Assembly: GCF_000819445.1 (NCBI RefSeq)
Contig: NZ_CP005286.1
Coordinates: forward strand, 744,001 to 808,000
Direction: 5' to 3'
Source: Corynebacterium humireducens NBRC 106098 = DSM 45392
Lineage (GTDB): Bacteria > Actinomycetota > Actinomycetes > Mycobacteriales > Mycobacteriaceae
Length of the DNA: 64,000 nucleotides
The translations under genes and the position numbers were made by a program. This document shows, one piece after another, positions 7,880 through 16,990 of the stretch (positions are counted from its first letter, which is position 1; every line of letters starts with the position of its first letter). The notes under the pieces are model-generated. The model ran no database searches. It was not told the origin of the DNA and saw only the letters and a program-made list of their open reading frames with translations.

Positions 7880-9583
7880 ATGATCACCAACACCCTCACC
7901 ACCCGCTCCACCCCGTACGGCTCCATCGTCGTCGACGAGAACGGCAACAAGCTCTCCCACGTCATCGGCTGCACCATCGACCAGGGCGCCGCCCCGCTCC
8001 GCGAGGAGACCCTGGGTCAGATGCTCCGCTCGATCGTCGAGAAGTACCCCTCCCGTGAGGCGGTCGTCGACGTCTACGCCGACAAGACCTACACCTACGA
8101 GCAGTTCTACAACACGGTTCTCCGCCTGGCGTCCGCCTTCATCCGCCACGGCTACCGCAAGGGCGACCGCATCGGCATCTGGTCCACCAACCGCTGGGAG
8201 TGGCTCGTCGTCCAGTGGGCCTGCCACCACCTGGGCCTCATCCTGGTGAACATCAACCCGGCCTACCGTCAGAGCGAGCTCAACTACGTCCTGGCCAAGG
8301 TCGGCGTGAAGATGGTCTTCGCCGCCCCGCGCTTCAAGGACTCCGACTACCGCACCATGCTCAACGAGGCCCGCAAGCAGCGCGGCGTCCAGCTGAAGAA
8401 CATCATCTACTTCGGTTCCACCGACTGGTACGACGCCATCCACGGTGAGATCGACGACCTCTCCGAGTACACCCGCGACCTGGACAACAACGATCCCGTC
8501 AACATCCAGTTCACCTCCGGCACCACCGGTTTCCCCAAGGGCGCGACCCTGACGCACCGCAACATCCTCAACAACGGCTTCTTCGTCGGTGAGAACCTCG
8601 GCTACACCGAGCAGGACCGCGTGTGCACCCCGGTGCCCTTCTTCCACACCTTCGGCATGGTCATGGGCGTCATCGCCACCTTCACCCACGGTGCCTGCAT
8701 GATCATCCCGGGCCCGACCTTCAAGTCCCGTGAGACCCTCAAGGCGGTCCACTCCGCGAAGGCGACCTCGCTGTACGGCGTGCCCACCATGTTCATCACC
8801 GAGCTGGAGGAGGCCCACGACCACATCGAGTACGGCAGCCCCTACGACCTGTCGACCCTGCGCACCGGCATCATGGCCGGCACCTCCTGCCCGTCGAAGA
8901 CGATGCGCGACGTCATGACCCAGTTCAACATGGAGGGCATCTCCATCTGCTACGGCATGACCGAGACCTCCCCGGTCTCCTTCCAGACGCGTGCCGACGC
9001 CCCCCTGGACAAGCGCGTCAACACCGTCGGCCAGATCATGCCGCACCTCGAGTGCAAGATCGTCGACGAGGACACCGGCGAGACCCTCCCCATCGGCGAG
9101 AAGGGCGAGATCCTCGTCCGCGGCTACTCCGTGATGAAGGGCTACTGGGACCACGAGGAGAAGACCGGCGAGGCCCTCACCCCGGACGGCTGGATGCAGA
9201 CCGGCGACCTCGGCGAGATCGACGAGGAGGGCTACCTCTCCGTCACCGGCCGCCTCAAGGACATGCTCATCCGCGGCGGCGAGAACGTCTACCCGCGTGA
9301 GATCGAGGAGTTCCTCTTCACTCACCCGGACATTGTCGACGCCCAGGTCATCGGCGTCCCCGACGAGCGTTACGGTGAGGAGATCATGGCGTGGATCATC
9401 CTGCACGACGGCGTGGACGACCTCACCGCCGAGCAGATCGCCGAGTTCGCACACGGCAAGCTGGCCCGTCACAAGGTCCCGCGCTACGTCGCCGTCGTCG
9501 ACGAGTACCCGATGACCGTCTCCGGCAAGGTGCGCAAGGTCGCGCTGCGCGAGATGGCTCCGAAGGTTCTGGGGTGGCTCTGA
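7880..9583 (+). CDS. Acyl-CoA synthetase, AMP-binding (FadD35-like)
   Basis: A protein of 567 aa of the ANL superfamily. The P-loop FTSGTTGFPKGATLTHRN, the YGMTET adenine-site motif, the hinge GRLKDMLIRGGENVYPREIE and the C-terminal catalytic lysine context SGKVRK are all present, so the enzyme should be active. It makes an acyl-CoA from a carboxylic acid, ATP and CoA. Gene order parallels FadD35 in the M. tuberculosis cluster. Candidate substrates are short or branched acids entering the pathway. The stop codon overlaps the scoA ATG by one base (TGATG), indicating translational coupling with the CoA-transferase. Confidence 0.88.
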   Translation: MITNTLTTRSTPYGSIVVDENGNKLSHVIGCTIDQGAAPLREETLGQMLRSIVEKYPSREAVVDVYADKTYTYEQFYNTVLRLASAFIRHGYRKGDRIGIWSTNRWEWLVVQWACHHLGLILVNINPAYRQSELNYVLAKVGVKMVFAAPRFKDSDYRTMLNEARKQRGVQLKNIIYFGSTDWYDAIHGEIDDLSEYTRDLDNNDPVNIQFTSGTTGFPKGATLTHRNILNNGFFVGENLGYTEQDRVCTPVPFFHTFGMVMGVIATFTHGACMIIPGPTFKSRETLKAVHSAKATSLYGVPTMFITELEEAHDHIEYGSPYDLSTLRTGIMAGTSCPSKTMRDVMTQFNMEGISICYGMTETSPVSFQTRADAPLDKRVNTVGQIMPHLECKIVDEDTGETLPIGEKGEILVRGYSVMKGYWDHEEKTGEALTPDGWMQTGDLGEIDEEGYLSVTGRLKDMLIRGGENVYPREIEEFLFTHPDIVDAQVIGVPDERYGEEIMAWIILHDGVDDLTAEQIAEFAHGKLARHKVPRYVAVVDEYPMTVSGKVRKVALREMAPKVLGWL

Positions 9584-10308
9584 TGGGAATCGACAAGCGC
9601 AGGAACGACGTCCGCGAGCTCATCGCGGAGCACGTCAAGGACGGCATGACCCTTGCCGTCGGTGGGTTCGGACTCTGCGGTGTCCCGTACGTCCTCATCG
9701 AGGCACTGCGTGACGTGGGCCGCAAGAACCTCACCATCGTCAGCAACAACATGGGCGTCGACGGCCAGGGCCTCGGCATCCTGCTCGAGAACAACCAGGT
9801 CAGCAAGGTGTGCGCCAGCTACGTCGGTGAGAACCGCGAGTTCGCCCGCCAGTACCTCGCCGGCGAGCTCGAGGTCGAGTTCAACCCGCAGGGCACCCTC
9901 GCCGAGCGGCTCCGTGCCGGCGGCGCCGGAATCCCCGCCTTCTACACCGCCACCGGTGTGGGCACCCTCGTCGCCGAGGGCAAGCCGACGAAGAACTTCG
10001 ACGGCCGCACCTACGTCATGGAGCGCGGCATCGTCGCCGACGTCGGCCTGGTCCACGCCTGGCAGGGCGACATCAGCGGCAACCTCGTGTACCGCGCCAC
10101 CGCCCGCAACTTCAACCCGCTGTGCGCCGAGTCCGGCCTGGTCACCATCGCCCAGTGCGAGGAGATCCTGCCCCTGGGCGGCATCGACCCGGCACACGTG
10201 ACCACCCCCGGTGTCCACGTCGACCACATCGTCCCGGCGGACGACCGCGAGAAGCCGATCGAGCAGCGGACCACCCGCCCGCGCGCGACCGTCGGAAAGG
10301 AGATCTGA
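9583..10308 (+). CDS. scoA: 3-oxoacid CoA-transferase subunit A
   Basis: A protein of 241 aa starting at ATG 9583 inside the stop of the ligase gene. The N-terminal [16 protein letters not shown] glycine-rich motif and the [11 protein letters not shown] segment are typical of subunit A of succinyl-CoA:acetoacetate CoA-transferase. With ScoB it activates acetoacetate, the product of HMG-CoA cleavage, at the expense of succinyl-CoA. In itaconate metabolism the same enzyme type loads CoA onto itaconate. It is followed 1 nt later by scoB. Confidence 0.88.
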   Translation: MGIDKRRNDVRELIAEHVKDGMTLAVGGFGLCGVPYVLIEALRDVGRKNLTIVSNNMGVDGQGLGILLENNQVSKVCASYVGENREFARQYLAGELEVEFNPQGTLAERLRAGGAGIPAFYTATGVGTLVAEGKPTKNFDGRTYVMERGIVADVGLVHAWQGDISGNLVYRATARNFNPLCAESGLVTIAQCEEILPLGGIDPAHVTTPGVHVDHIVPADDREKPIEQRTTRPRATVGKEI

Positions 10309-10309
10309 C

Positions 10310-10981
10310 ATGTCCACCACCACCGTGACCACCAAGGGCTGGACCCGCGACCAGATGGCCGCCGAGGCCGCCAAGGAACTCAACGACGGTGACTACGTCA
10401 ACCTCGGCATCGGCATCCCGACGCTGGTGGCCAACAACCTCCCGGAGGGCGTCAACGTCGTCCTCCAGTCGGAGAACGGCATCCTCGGCATGGGCCCCTT
10501 CCCCTACGAGGGGGAGGAGGACGCCGACCTCATCAACGCCGGCAAGCAGACCGTCACCCTCATCCCCGGCGCCGCGATCTTCGACTCCGCCACCAGCTTC
10601 GGCATGATCCGTGGCGGCAAGGTGAAGATGGCCGTCCTCGGCGCCATGGAGGTCTCCCAGTCCGGCGACCTGGCCAACTGGATGATCCCCGGCAAAATGG
10701 TCAAGGGCATGGGCGGCGCGATGGACCTCGTCGCCGGCACCCCGCGCGTCCTGGTGCTCACCGAGCACGTCACCCGCGACGGCCAGCCCAAGCTGAAGAA
10801 GAAGTGCGACCTGCCGCTCACCGGTATCGGCGTCGTCGACCGGATCATCACCGACATGGGGAGCTTCGACGTCGCCGAAGACCACCTCATCCTGCGGAAG
10901 ATCGCCCCCGGCGTGACCCTCCGTGACATTGAAGAGAACACCGACGCGAACTACGTCGTCGAGCTGGAAGAAATGGAGTAA
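10310..10981 (+). CDS. scoB: 3-oxoacid CoA-transferase subunit B
   Basis: A protein of 223 aa; ATG 10310 follows GGAAAGGAG. The family's catalytic glutamate context, [11 protein letters not shown], is present, as are the [11 protein letters not shown] start and the [17 protein letters not shown] core. It pairs with ScoA to form the CoA-transferase, and its product acetoacetyl-CoA is the substrate of the thiolase encoded 8 nt downstream. Separate A and B subunits are usual in bacteria; the eukaryotic enzyme is a fusion. Confidence 0.88.
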   Translation: MSTTTVTTKGWTRDQMAAEAAKELNDGDYVNLGIGIPTLVANNLPEGVNVVLQSENGILGMGPFPYEGEEDADLINAGKQTVTLIPGAAIFDSATSFGMIRGGKVKMAVLGAMEVSQSGDLANWMIPGKMVKGMGGAMDLVAGTPRVLVLTEHVTRDGQPKLKKKCDLPLTGIGVVDRIITDMGSFDVAEDHLILRKIAPGVTLRDIEENTDANYVVELEEME

Positions 10982-10989
10982 GCCCCACC

Positions 10990-12192
10990 ATGAGCAACCT
11001 CACCCCCCACGCCGATGACGTCGTCATCCTCGCCGGAGCCCGCACCCCCCAGGGCAAGCTCCTCGGTTCCCTCGCCTCCCTCAGCGCCGTGGACCTCGGC
11101 GCCCACGCCGTCCGCCACGCCGTCGAACGCGCCGGCATCCAGCCCTCCGACGTCGACCACGTGATCCTCGGCCAGGTTCTCCAGGCCGGTGCCGGACAGA
11201 ACCCGGCCCGCCAGACCGCACTCAAGGCAGGCCTCGACCCGCGGGTCGTCGCCGAGACCGTCAACAAGGTCTGCCTCTCCGGCCTCGACGCCGTCATCCA
11301 CGCCGCCCGCCTCATCCGCCTCGGTGACGCCGACGTCGTCGTCGCCGGTGGTCAGGAGTCCATGACCAACGCCGCCCACGTCGTCCGCGGCGCCCGCCAG
11401 GGCAAGGGCTACGGCGCCATGGAGCTCGCCGACACCGCCGAGGTAGACGGCCTCACCGACGCCGCCGAGGGCATCTCCATGGGCGTGCTCACCGAGGGCC
11501 CGCTGTCCTCCCTGAACATCTCCCGCGAGGAGCAGGACGAGATCGCCGCCGCCTCCCACCAGCGTGCGGCCGCCGCCCAGTCCGCCGGCGTCTTCGACTC
11601 CGAGATCGCCCCCATCTCCATCCCGCAGCGTAAGGGCGACCCGGTGGTCGTCTCCGCCGACGAGGGCATCCGCGCCAACACCACCACCGAGTCCCTCTCC
11701 GGCCTGCGCCCCGCCTTCACCCGTGACGGCTCCATCACCGCGGGCAACGCGTCCCCGATCTCCGACGGAGCCGCAGCCGTCGTCCTCACCCGCCGTTCCT
11801 GGGCGGAGGAGCGCGGCCTCGACTACCTGGCGGTCGTCGGCGTCGCCGGCCAGACCGGTGGCCCGGACAACTCCCTGCACTCCCAGCCCTCCGACTCCCT
11901 CAAGGCCGCGCTCGACCGCGCCGGCTGGGAGGCCGGTGACCTGGACTTCGTCGAGATCAACGAGGCTTTCGGTGCCGTCGCCGTCCAGTCCCTGCGCGAC
12001 CTCGACTACCCGGCCGAGCAGTGCAACATCTACGGCGGTGCCATCGCCCTCGGACACCCGATCGGTGCCTCCGGTGCCCGCCTGGTCCTCACCGCGGCGC
12101 GGGAGCTCGACCGTCGTGGTGCCGGCAAGGCAGGCGTGAGCCTGTGCGGTGGCGGTGGCCAGGGCGACGCCCTGCTGCTGTACCGGAACTAG
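10990..12192 (+). CDS. Acetyl-CoA C-acetyltransferase (thiolase)
   Basis: A protein of 400 aa, the usual thiolase length. The acyl-accepting cysteine is in NKVCLSGLDAV (about residue 93), the histidine in ALGHPIGASGA, and the second cysteine in LCGGGGQGDALLL, so the active site is complete. It cleaves acetoacetyl-CoA to two acetyl-CoA, completing a route from leucine or itaconate-type intermediates to central metabolism. The M. tuberculosis Rv2498c-Rv2506 set as I recall it lacks an adjacent thiolase, so this is an addition in this lineage. Confidence 0.9.
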   Translation: MSNLTPHADDVVILAGARTPQGKLLGSLASLSAVDLGAHAVRHAVERAGIQPSDVDHVILGQVLQAGAGQNPARQTALKAGLDPRVVAETVNKVCLSGLDAVIHAARLIRLGDADVVVAGGQESMTNAAHVVRGARQGKGYGAMELADTAEVDGLTDAAEGISMGVLTEGPLSSLNISREEQDEIAAASHQRAAAAQSAGVFDSEIAPISIPQRKGDPVVVSADEGIRANTTTESLSGLRPAFTRDGSITAGNASPISDGAAAVVLTRRSWAEERGLDYLAVVGVAGQTGGPDNSLHSQPSDSLKAALDRAGWEAGDLDFVEINEAFGAVAVQSLRDLDYPAEQCNIYGGAIALGHPIGASGARLVLTAARELDRRGAGKAGVSLCGGGGQGDALLLYRN

Positions 12193-12203
12193 TAGGGGAG
12201 AGC

Positions 12204-12974
12204 ATGAGCAGCCACCTCTTCACCCGCACCGGTGACATCACCTTCCAGCCCACCCGCCACGCGGAGGGAGCCTGGTCGACGGAGGACTACCACTTCAGTT
12301 CCCTCGCCGGCCTGATGATCCACGAGATCGAGCGCACCCGTCCCCACAAGGACCTCGTCCTCAGCCGCATCTCCTACGACATCCTCGGTCGCCTCCCGTT
12401 CGCGGAGGTCGAGGTGATCGTCGAGACGCTGCGCCCCGGACGCACCATCGAGCTCGTCCAGGCCACCGCCACCATCGGAGGCCGCAGCGTGATCAAGGCC
12501 CGCGCCTGGTACCTCGCCACCTCGGACACCACCGAGGTCGAGGCGGTCAGTGCCGAGCCGCTCACCTCCCCGGAGGACTCCGCCGAGCGTGATCTCACCG
12601 AACTGTGGGCCGGCGGCTTCATCCGCCAGCTGGAGGTCCGGCAGGCGATGGAGCGTCGACCGGGTCGCGGAGCCACCTGGATCCGCACCCCGAACGTGCT
12701 GGTCGAGGGCGAGGAGCCCATCGAGGTCGCCCAGTACTTCACCAGCATCGACGTCGCCAACGGCATCAACCCGCAGCAGGGACCCGAGGAGTGGGCGTAC
12801 CCGAACGTCGACCTCACCGTCCATCTCTTCCGCCAGCCGACCGGCCCGTGGACCGGTCTGGACACCACCGTCACGTGGGGTGCCGAGGGCATCGGCCTGA
12901 CCAGCTCCGTCCTCCACGACATCCACGGCCCCGTCGGCCGTGCCGAGCAGAGCCTCACGCTCCGCAAGCTCTGA
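12204..12974 (+). CDS. Double hot-dog acyl-CoA thioesterase (TesB-like)
   Basis: A protein of 256 aa from ATG 12204 (GGGGAG about 4 nt upstream). Its two halves resemble acyl-CoA thioesterase hot-dog domains: an N-terminal half with GLMIHEIERTRPHKDLVLSRISYDILGR (nt 12312-12395) and a C-terminal half with DLTVHLFRQPTGPWTGLDTT. It probably releases CoA from stalled or excess acyl-CoAs. It is the last gene of the operon and ends before a strong terminator. Substrate and physiological need are unknown. Confidence 0.75.
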   Translation: MSSHLFTRTGDITFQPTRHAEGAWSTEDYHFSSLAGLMIHEIERTRPHKDLVLSRISYDILGRLPFAEVEVIVETLRPGRTIELVQATATIGGRSVIKARAWYLATSDTTEVEAVSAEPLTSPEDSAERDLTELWAGGFIRQLEVRQAMERRPGRGATWIRTPNVLVEGEEPIEVAQYFTSIDVANGINPQQGPEEWAYPNVDLTVHLFRQPTGPWTGLDTTVTWGAEGIGLTSSVLHDIHGPVGRAEQSLTLRKL

Positions 12975-12987
12975 TCCACCTGTAGTC

Positions 12988-13017
12988 GGGCCCCTTCCTC
13001 CGGGAAGGGGCCCTTCT
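12988..13017 (+). terminator. Terminator of the acyl-CoA operon
   Basis: A perfect 11-bp stem, GGGCCCCTTCC pairing with GGAAGGGGCCC around a 4-nt loop, ends in a short T-rich tail (TTCT). It lies 13 nt after the thioesterase stop codon. Confidence 0.8.
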
Positions 13018-13290
13018 GCATGCTTATCGACGCCCGCTTTCCTCGAGGTGTCAGGGGAGTGCGCAGCTGCGCACTAAAAACATGCGTCTACCAGCTGTTT
13101 CGTTTTGTAACTCTGCGAGGAAGCTGTCGTTCAGGAGCGTGCGTTGCGCACCCGTTGTGGCGGACCACGGCCGTCGCGCAGCGTGGTCCGGGAGTGCGCA
13201 GCTGCGCACTCTGGGCGGTGTCGGAGCACGCTGTCGGCTCTTGTCAGAGGGCATGGCGGCAGTGTCCGGGGGAGCGCTGTCGACGCCTAG

Positions 13291-14295
13291 AGGGTGTTAC
13301 GAAAGTCGTTTCAGCCAGTAGCGGATATTCGCCAACTGCACCGTGGCCTCGAAATGCACCGCTAACTTGTCGAAACGCGTGGCACACCCACGATGCTGCT
13401 TGATCCGGTTGATACCCCGCTCCACGGCATTACGCCGCTGGTAAGCCACGGCATCGAAGGCAGGGGGTCGGCCACCGGCCGACCCCCTGCGCCGACGGTT
13501 GGCGACCTGGTCCTTCGGCTGGGAGATCGTCGCCTTGATCCCCCGCGCCCGCAACCACGCCCGGTTCGCCCGTGAGGAATACGCCTTGTCCGCCAACACC
13601 CGCTCGGGTCGTTTCCGCGGCCGACCACGCGTGGCGGACGGCACCCGGATTTTCTCCAGTACCCGCACCATCTGTGGACCATCACCGGCTTGACCTGGGG
13701 TGATCGCAAAGGACAGCACCCCGCAGTCAGCGTCAATGGCCACATGGATCTTGGTCGACCACCCGCCCCGCGAGCGGCCGAACCCATGATGATCCGGCTC
13801 CCCCGGGTGGCGGAGGGGGCTGTCTTTCCGTGCACCCGCGGCGTGGATATGTCCACGGGTGGTTGTGGAATCCACGCTGACCTCCCAGGAGAGTTTTCCT
13901 TTCTCCTGGGCGTGGGTGAGCAGCCGGGTGTGCACGTTCTCCCATACTCCGTTGGCCCGCAGCCGGGCGAACAGATCGTGGACCCGCCACCAGGGGCCGT
14001 AGCGCTCATGGACATCGCGCCACGGGCAGCCGGTGCGGATGCGAAAGAAGATGCCGTTGACCAGGGACCGTAGGTCCCAGGTGCGGGGGCGTCCCCGCCG
14101 TGACGGGGCCGGTAGCAGTGGGACAAGCAGGTCCCATTCAGCGTCGGTGAGGTCATGGCGTGCTGAGGGCGGTACAGTAGGCAACGAGGGTTTCCTTGCG
14201 AGCGTTGATGATTCGACACCAACAGCGTGCGCGGGGAGACCCTCGTTGCTGTTTATGACACGCCGGTCTCACTCACCGGATTTTCGTAACACGCT
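13291..14295. mobile_element. IS5-family insertion sequence, complete copy
   Basis: The element is about 1005 bp. Its ends AGGGTGTTACGAAA and (inverted) AGCGTGTTACGAAA match at 13 of 14 bases, and CTAG flanks both sides (13287-13290 and 14296-14299), consistent with target duplication at a CTAG site. The boundary could be shifted to give GAG-ends and a TA duplication. One transposase gene fills the element. It interrupted the palindromic repeat array: the left flank (GCTGTCGACGCCTAG) resembles the intact segment at 14850-14862. A near-identical copy, two base differences over 980 bp, begins at 59795. Confidence 0.9.
13297..14184 (-). CDS. IS5-family transposase
   Basis: A DDE transposase of 295 aa. 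The N-terminal part has DLTDAEWDLLVPLLP and RTGCPWRDVHERYG typical of IS5-family enzymes. Candidate acidic residues are in SVDSTTTRGH, VLADKAYSSR and the C-terminal NAVERGINRIKQHRG. A TTG at 14184 is the only start codon after the upstream in-frame stop. The stop codon lies inside the terminal inverted repeat. The protein is identical to that of the copy at 59801-60688, suggesting a recent duplication and an active enzyme. Confidence 0.9.
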   Translation of the reverse strand: MPTVPPSARHDLTDAEWDLLVPLLPAPSRRGRPRTWDLRSLVNGIFFRIRTGCPWRDVHERYGPWWRVHDLFARLRANGVWENVHTRLLTHAQEKGKLSWEVSVDSTTTRGHIHAAGARKDSPLRHPGEPDHHGFGRSRGGWSTKIHVAIDADCGVLSFAITPGQAGDGPQMVRVLEKIRVPSATRGRPRKRPERVLADKAYSSRANRAWLRARGIKATISQPKDQVANRRRRGSAGGRPPAFDAVAYQRRNAVERGINRIKQHRGCATRFDKLAVHFEATVQLANIRYWLKRLS

Positions 14296-15301
14296 CTAGT
14301 GGAGTGCGCAGTTGCGCACTAAATACCGGTGTTGACCAGCGGGTTCCCTGGGAAAGGTTCACGGGTTTCGGGGCCTGAGGGCGAGGCGGGGGAGTCCGCA
14401 GCTGCGGACTGCAGAGGAGTAGCCCGCCGTTCGTGGAGTGCGCAGCTGTGCACTGTGGGGAGTGCTGGGGTGTGTTGCGGTGCGCCCTCCGAGGGAGCGT
14501 TGTCGATGCCTGAAGGAGTGCGCAGCTGCGCACTGAATACCGGTGTTGACCAGCAGATACGTTATTGAACTCTGGAGGGCGTTGCTGCTGAGTGCCCGCA
14601 GCGACGGACTGTGACGGTTGCGCAGTGCGCTGACAGATAGTGCGCAGCTGCGCACTGAACACCTGTGTTAGCCAGTGCTTTCGTGGTTGAGCGCAACGGG
14701 GATCTGGGCCCGGAGGCCAGCGTGGGAGGCGTTGGTCAGTTGCACGGAAAGGTGCGCAACTGCGCACTCTGTTCAGTGCTGAAAACTCTGTCGCTTGCCG
14801 GCAGAGGGCGTGCCGGCAGTGTCCGCAGTGGCGGACCGGGGGGGGGAACGCTGTCGACGCCTGGCGGAGTGCGCTGTTGCGCACTAAATGCCGGTGTTGA
14901 CCAGCGGATTCGTATATGAACTCTGGAGGGCGCTGCCGCCTGCCGGTCGAGGACATGAATGACAGGAGGTGTAGCAGCGGCGGAGGGCGTCGAAAAGCAT
15001 GGTCGGGGAGTCCGCAGCGGCGGACGGCGCCACGTGTGCTCGGGGGAATGCAGAAGATCACGGTGCACTGACGATGGGAGTGTCGTCTGCAACGGTGCTC
15101 GCCGACGCCCCCCTCCGGAGAACTCGACAGGTACACGTCCACGTTCGAGGACAGCACGCCGAGACGCAGCGATCAGTTCCAATCCACCTTGCGGGGAAAG
15201 GGCGGGTCCTTGGGGACTGTCCCGGCCCCAGCCAGAGCGGGTGGAATGAGGATGACTCGTGTACGGGGTGCCGGTTCGCGCCGCTGCCGGCCCCGGACAT
15301 G

Positions 15302-15338
15302 AGAAAACGCACCCCGCGCGACGTGGGGTGCGTTTTCT
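15302..15338 (-). terminator. Terminator of the etf-cytochrome operon
   Basis: A 14-bp perfect stem (AGAAAACGCACCCC with its complement) and 9-nt loop lie 24 nt beyond the stop codon of the cytochrome gene. In the minus direction the stem ends in a T-rich arm (TTTTCT). The A-rich and T-rich arms make it usable from both sides. Confidence 0.85.
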
Positions 15339-15361
15339 GCAGCACAGAAAGTTGTGGTGGG

Positions 15362-16990
15362 TTATCTCGTGGTGACCTCCCCGAAAAGTCCGGCGACAGG
15401 GGAAATCAGGAGGGGGCGGGCGGCGAACCACGCGCCGGCGGTCACTGCGATGGCGACCAGGAGGACGATCAGTCCGGTCCAGTCCCCGGCGTACACGTCG
15501 GGATCAACGGAGCCGCGGGCGGCGAACATGTGGTTCAGGTTCCGCAGTGCGCCGGTGAGGAACACCAGGAGCACGTGCATGAAGATGAAGACCACGAAGT
15601 ACAGCATCACCGGGAAGTGGACGGCGCGGGCGATCTCAGCCGGGTAGAGGGCGTTGAGCTTCTGGTTGTTCTTGGGCCAGATGGAGCTCATGCGCAGACC
15701 GGTGATGATCGCGAGCGGCGCCGCGATGAACACGGTGACGAAGTACGCCAGTTCCTGCAGTCCGTTGTAGTGGACCCAGCCGTTCTCGGTCGGCCAGTCG
15801 AAGGAGAGGTACTGGATGCCGGCGGAGAGGGCGTTCGGGAAGACCTCCCAGCTGGTGGGGACGATGCGCATCCACTGGCCCGTCGCGAAGAGGAGCACGA
15901 AGAAGACGGCACCGTTGATGACCCAGAGCAGGTCGAGGGCCTGGTGGAACCAGATGGTGAGGCTGATCTTGCCGCCCCTGCCGCTGCGTGCGGTGAAGTA
16001 GGCGGGTGGGCGCCGCTCGCCGCGGATCTGCAGGCCGGAGCGGATGATCAGGACCATGAGGAACACGTTGAGGAAGTGCGACCAGGCCAGCCACGCCGGC
16101 ACGCCGACCGGAGCGGACTCCGGCATCGGTGCCGCACCCGGGTAGCGCTCGACGAACGCCGAACCGGTGTCGCTGCCGAGGAACCAGCGTGCGATGAACA
16201 TCACGATCACGCCGAGCGGCACGAGCGCGCCCGCGCCGAGCAGCCACTGGACCAGGGTGAAACGTCCGTAACGCTTCGCCTCCGGCTTGGGTGCCGCATG
16301 GGACTTCGGCTTCTCGACGCCCGCCGTCTTCTGCGGCGCCACCGGCGCCACCGGCGCTGCGGCACCCGGTGCGGCGGGTGCCGCCGCCGGGGCTGCAGCT
16401 GCGGCGACCGGCTCCACGACCGGCTCCGGCTGCTTCTCGACGGCGCGGGTCGTCGTCACCGCTGCCGTCGCGACCTCCGGCCACGGGGCGCCACCGGCCA
16501 CACGCGGCAGGCCGCGGCGCAGGGTGACCTCCTCGGTGACGGTCTCGACGGCCGGGGCGGCTGCGGCAGCGGGGGTCGCCGGTGCGGCAGGTGCCGCAGC
16601 AGCCGGGGCGGCGACGGCAGCCGGTGCCTCCTCCGCCACGGCGGCGACGGGCGTGACCGGGGCAGCCGGGGCCGAGACGGTGGCCGGGGGCCAGGGTTCC
16701 CCGCCCGGGACGCGGGGGAGGCCGCGGCGCAGTTCCTGGCTGACGGCGACCTGCGCGGGGGCGGGGGCTGCCACCTCCGGGGCGGCGGCGGCGACCGGTG
16801 CCTCGGGGGCGGCCGGGGCAGCCGGGGCGGCAGCGGGCTCAGGAGCAGCGGCGGCCGCGGCGACGACGGGTGCGGCGGGCGGGACGTGGGTGGTCTCCGT
16901 CTCTGTGACGGGCGGCCACGGGGCGCCGTTGGGGATGCGGGGCAGCCCCTGGCGGATGCGGGTGGTGACGGTCGTGGACACGGCGATCAC
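15362..16990 (-). CDS. Membrane b-type cytochrome with GLPR..G.PWP repeats, in the etf operon
   Basis: A protein of 542 aa. Residues 1-240 are an Ala/Pro-rich, probably disordered region holding three copies of a (R)xGLPRxxxGxPWP motif (near 14-26, 89-101 and 159-171). Residues 245-525 carry about six membrane helices (245-267, 301-319, 345-369, 411-431, 456-480, 505-523). Histidines suited to haem ligation are at 305, 349, 458 and 472, resembling the cytochrome b561/Ni-hydrogenase cytochrome b superfamily. Its GTG start overlaps the etfA stop (GTGA), so it is co-translated with ETF. I infer a role in passing electrons from ETF to menaquinone; no activity is established. The repeats could be docking sites. 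Confidence 0.75.
   Translation of the reverse strand: MIAVSTTVTTRIRQGLPRIPNGAPWPPVTETETTHVPPAAPVVAAAAAAPEPAAAPAAPAAPEAPVAAAAPEVAAPAPAQVAVSQELRRGLPRVPGGEPWPPATVSAPAAPVTPVAAVAEEAPAAVAAPAAAAPAAPATPAAAAAPAVETVTEEVTLRRGLPRVAGGAPWPEVATAAVTTTRAVEKQPEPVVEPVAAAAAPAAAPAAPGAAAPVAPVAPQKTAGVEKPKSHAAPKPEAKRYGRFTLVQWLLGAGALVPLGVIVMFIARWFLGSDTGSAFVERYPGAAPMPESAPVGVPAWLAWSHFLNVFLMVLIIRSGLQIRGERRPPAYFTARSGRGGKISLTIWFHQALDLLWVINGAVFFVLLFATGQWMRIVPTSWEVFPNALSAGIQYLSFDWPTENGWVHYNGLQELAYFVTVFIAAPLAIITGLRMSSIWPKNNQKLNALYPAEIARAVHFPVMLYFVVFIFMHVLLVFLTGALRNLNHMFAARGSVDPDVYAGDWTGLIVLLVAIAVTAGAWFAARPLLISPVAGLFGEVTTR

Larger units (their letters stand above)
13058..15026. repeat. Array of 18-bp palindromes AGT(G/C)CGCAGCTGCG(C/G)ACT
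   Basis: About eleven copies of an 18-bp palindrome occur in 2 kb of otherwise gene-poor DNA. Perfect GTGCGCAGC forms lie at 13058-13075, 13193-13210, 14517-14534 and 14639-14656; one- or two-base variants at 14303-14320, 14437-14454, 14751-14768 and 14868-14885. A CCGC variant is perfect at 14393-14410 and degenerate at 14820-14837 and 15009-15026. Five copies are followed by a related flank (AAATACCGGTGTTGACCAGC and variants), and some by a further conserved segment around GAACTCTGGAGGGCG. The irregular spacing argues against CRISPR. I see no supported host gene from 13020 to 13290 or from 14300 to 15361. Confidence 0.85.

Noticed and set aside
13058..15026. CRISPR array
   Set aside because: Repeat units are palindromic with irregular spacing of about 45-140 bp, the intervening sequences are themselves related, and there are no cas genes nearby.
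14273..15157. 294-codon minus-strand open frame across the palindrome array
   Set aside because: The translation is built of repeat-derived fragments (VRSCAL, AQLRT) and mixed composition without any domain; its end lies inside the IS terminus. It is explained by the repeats.
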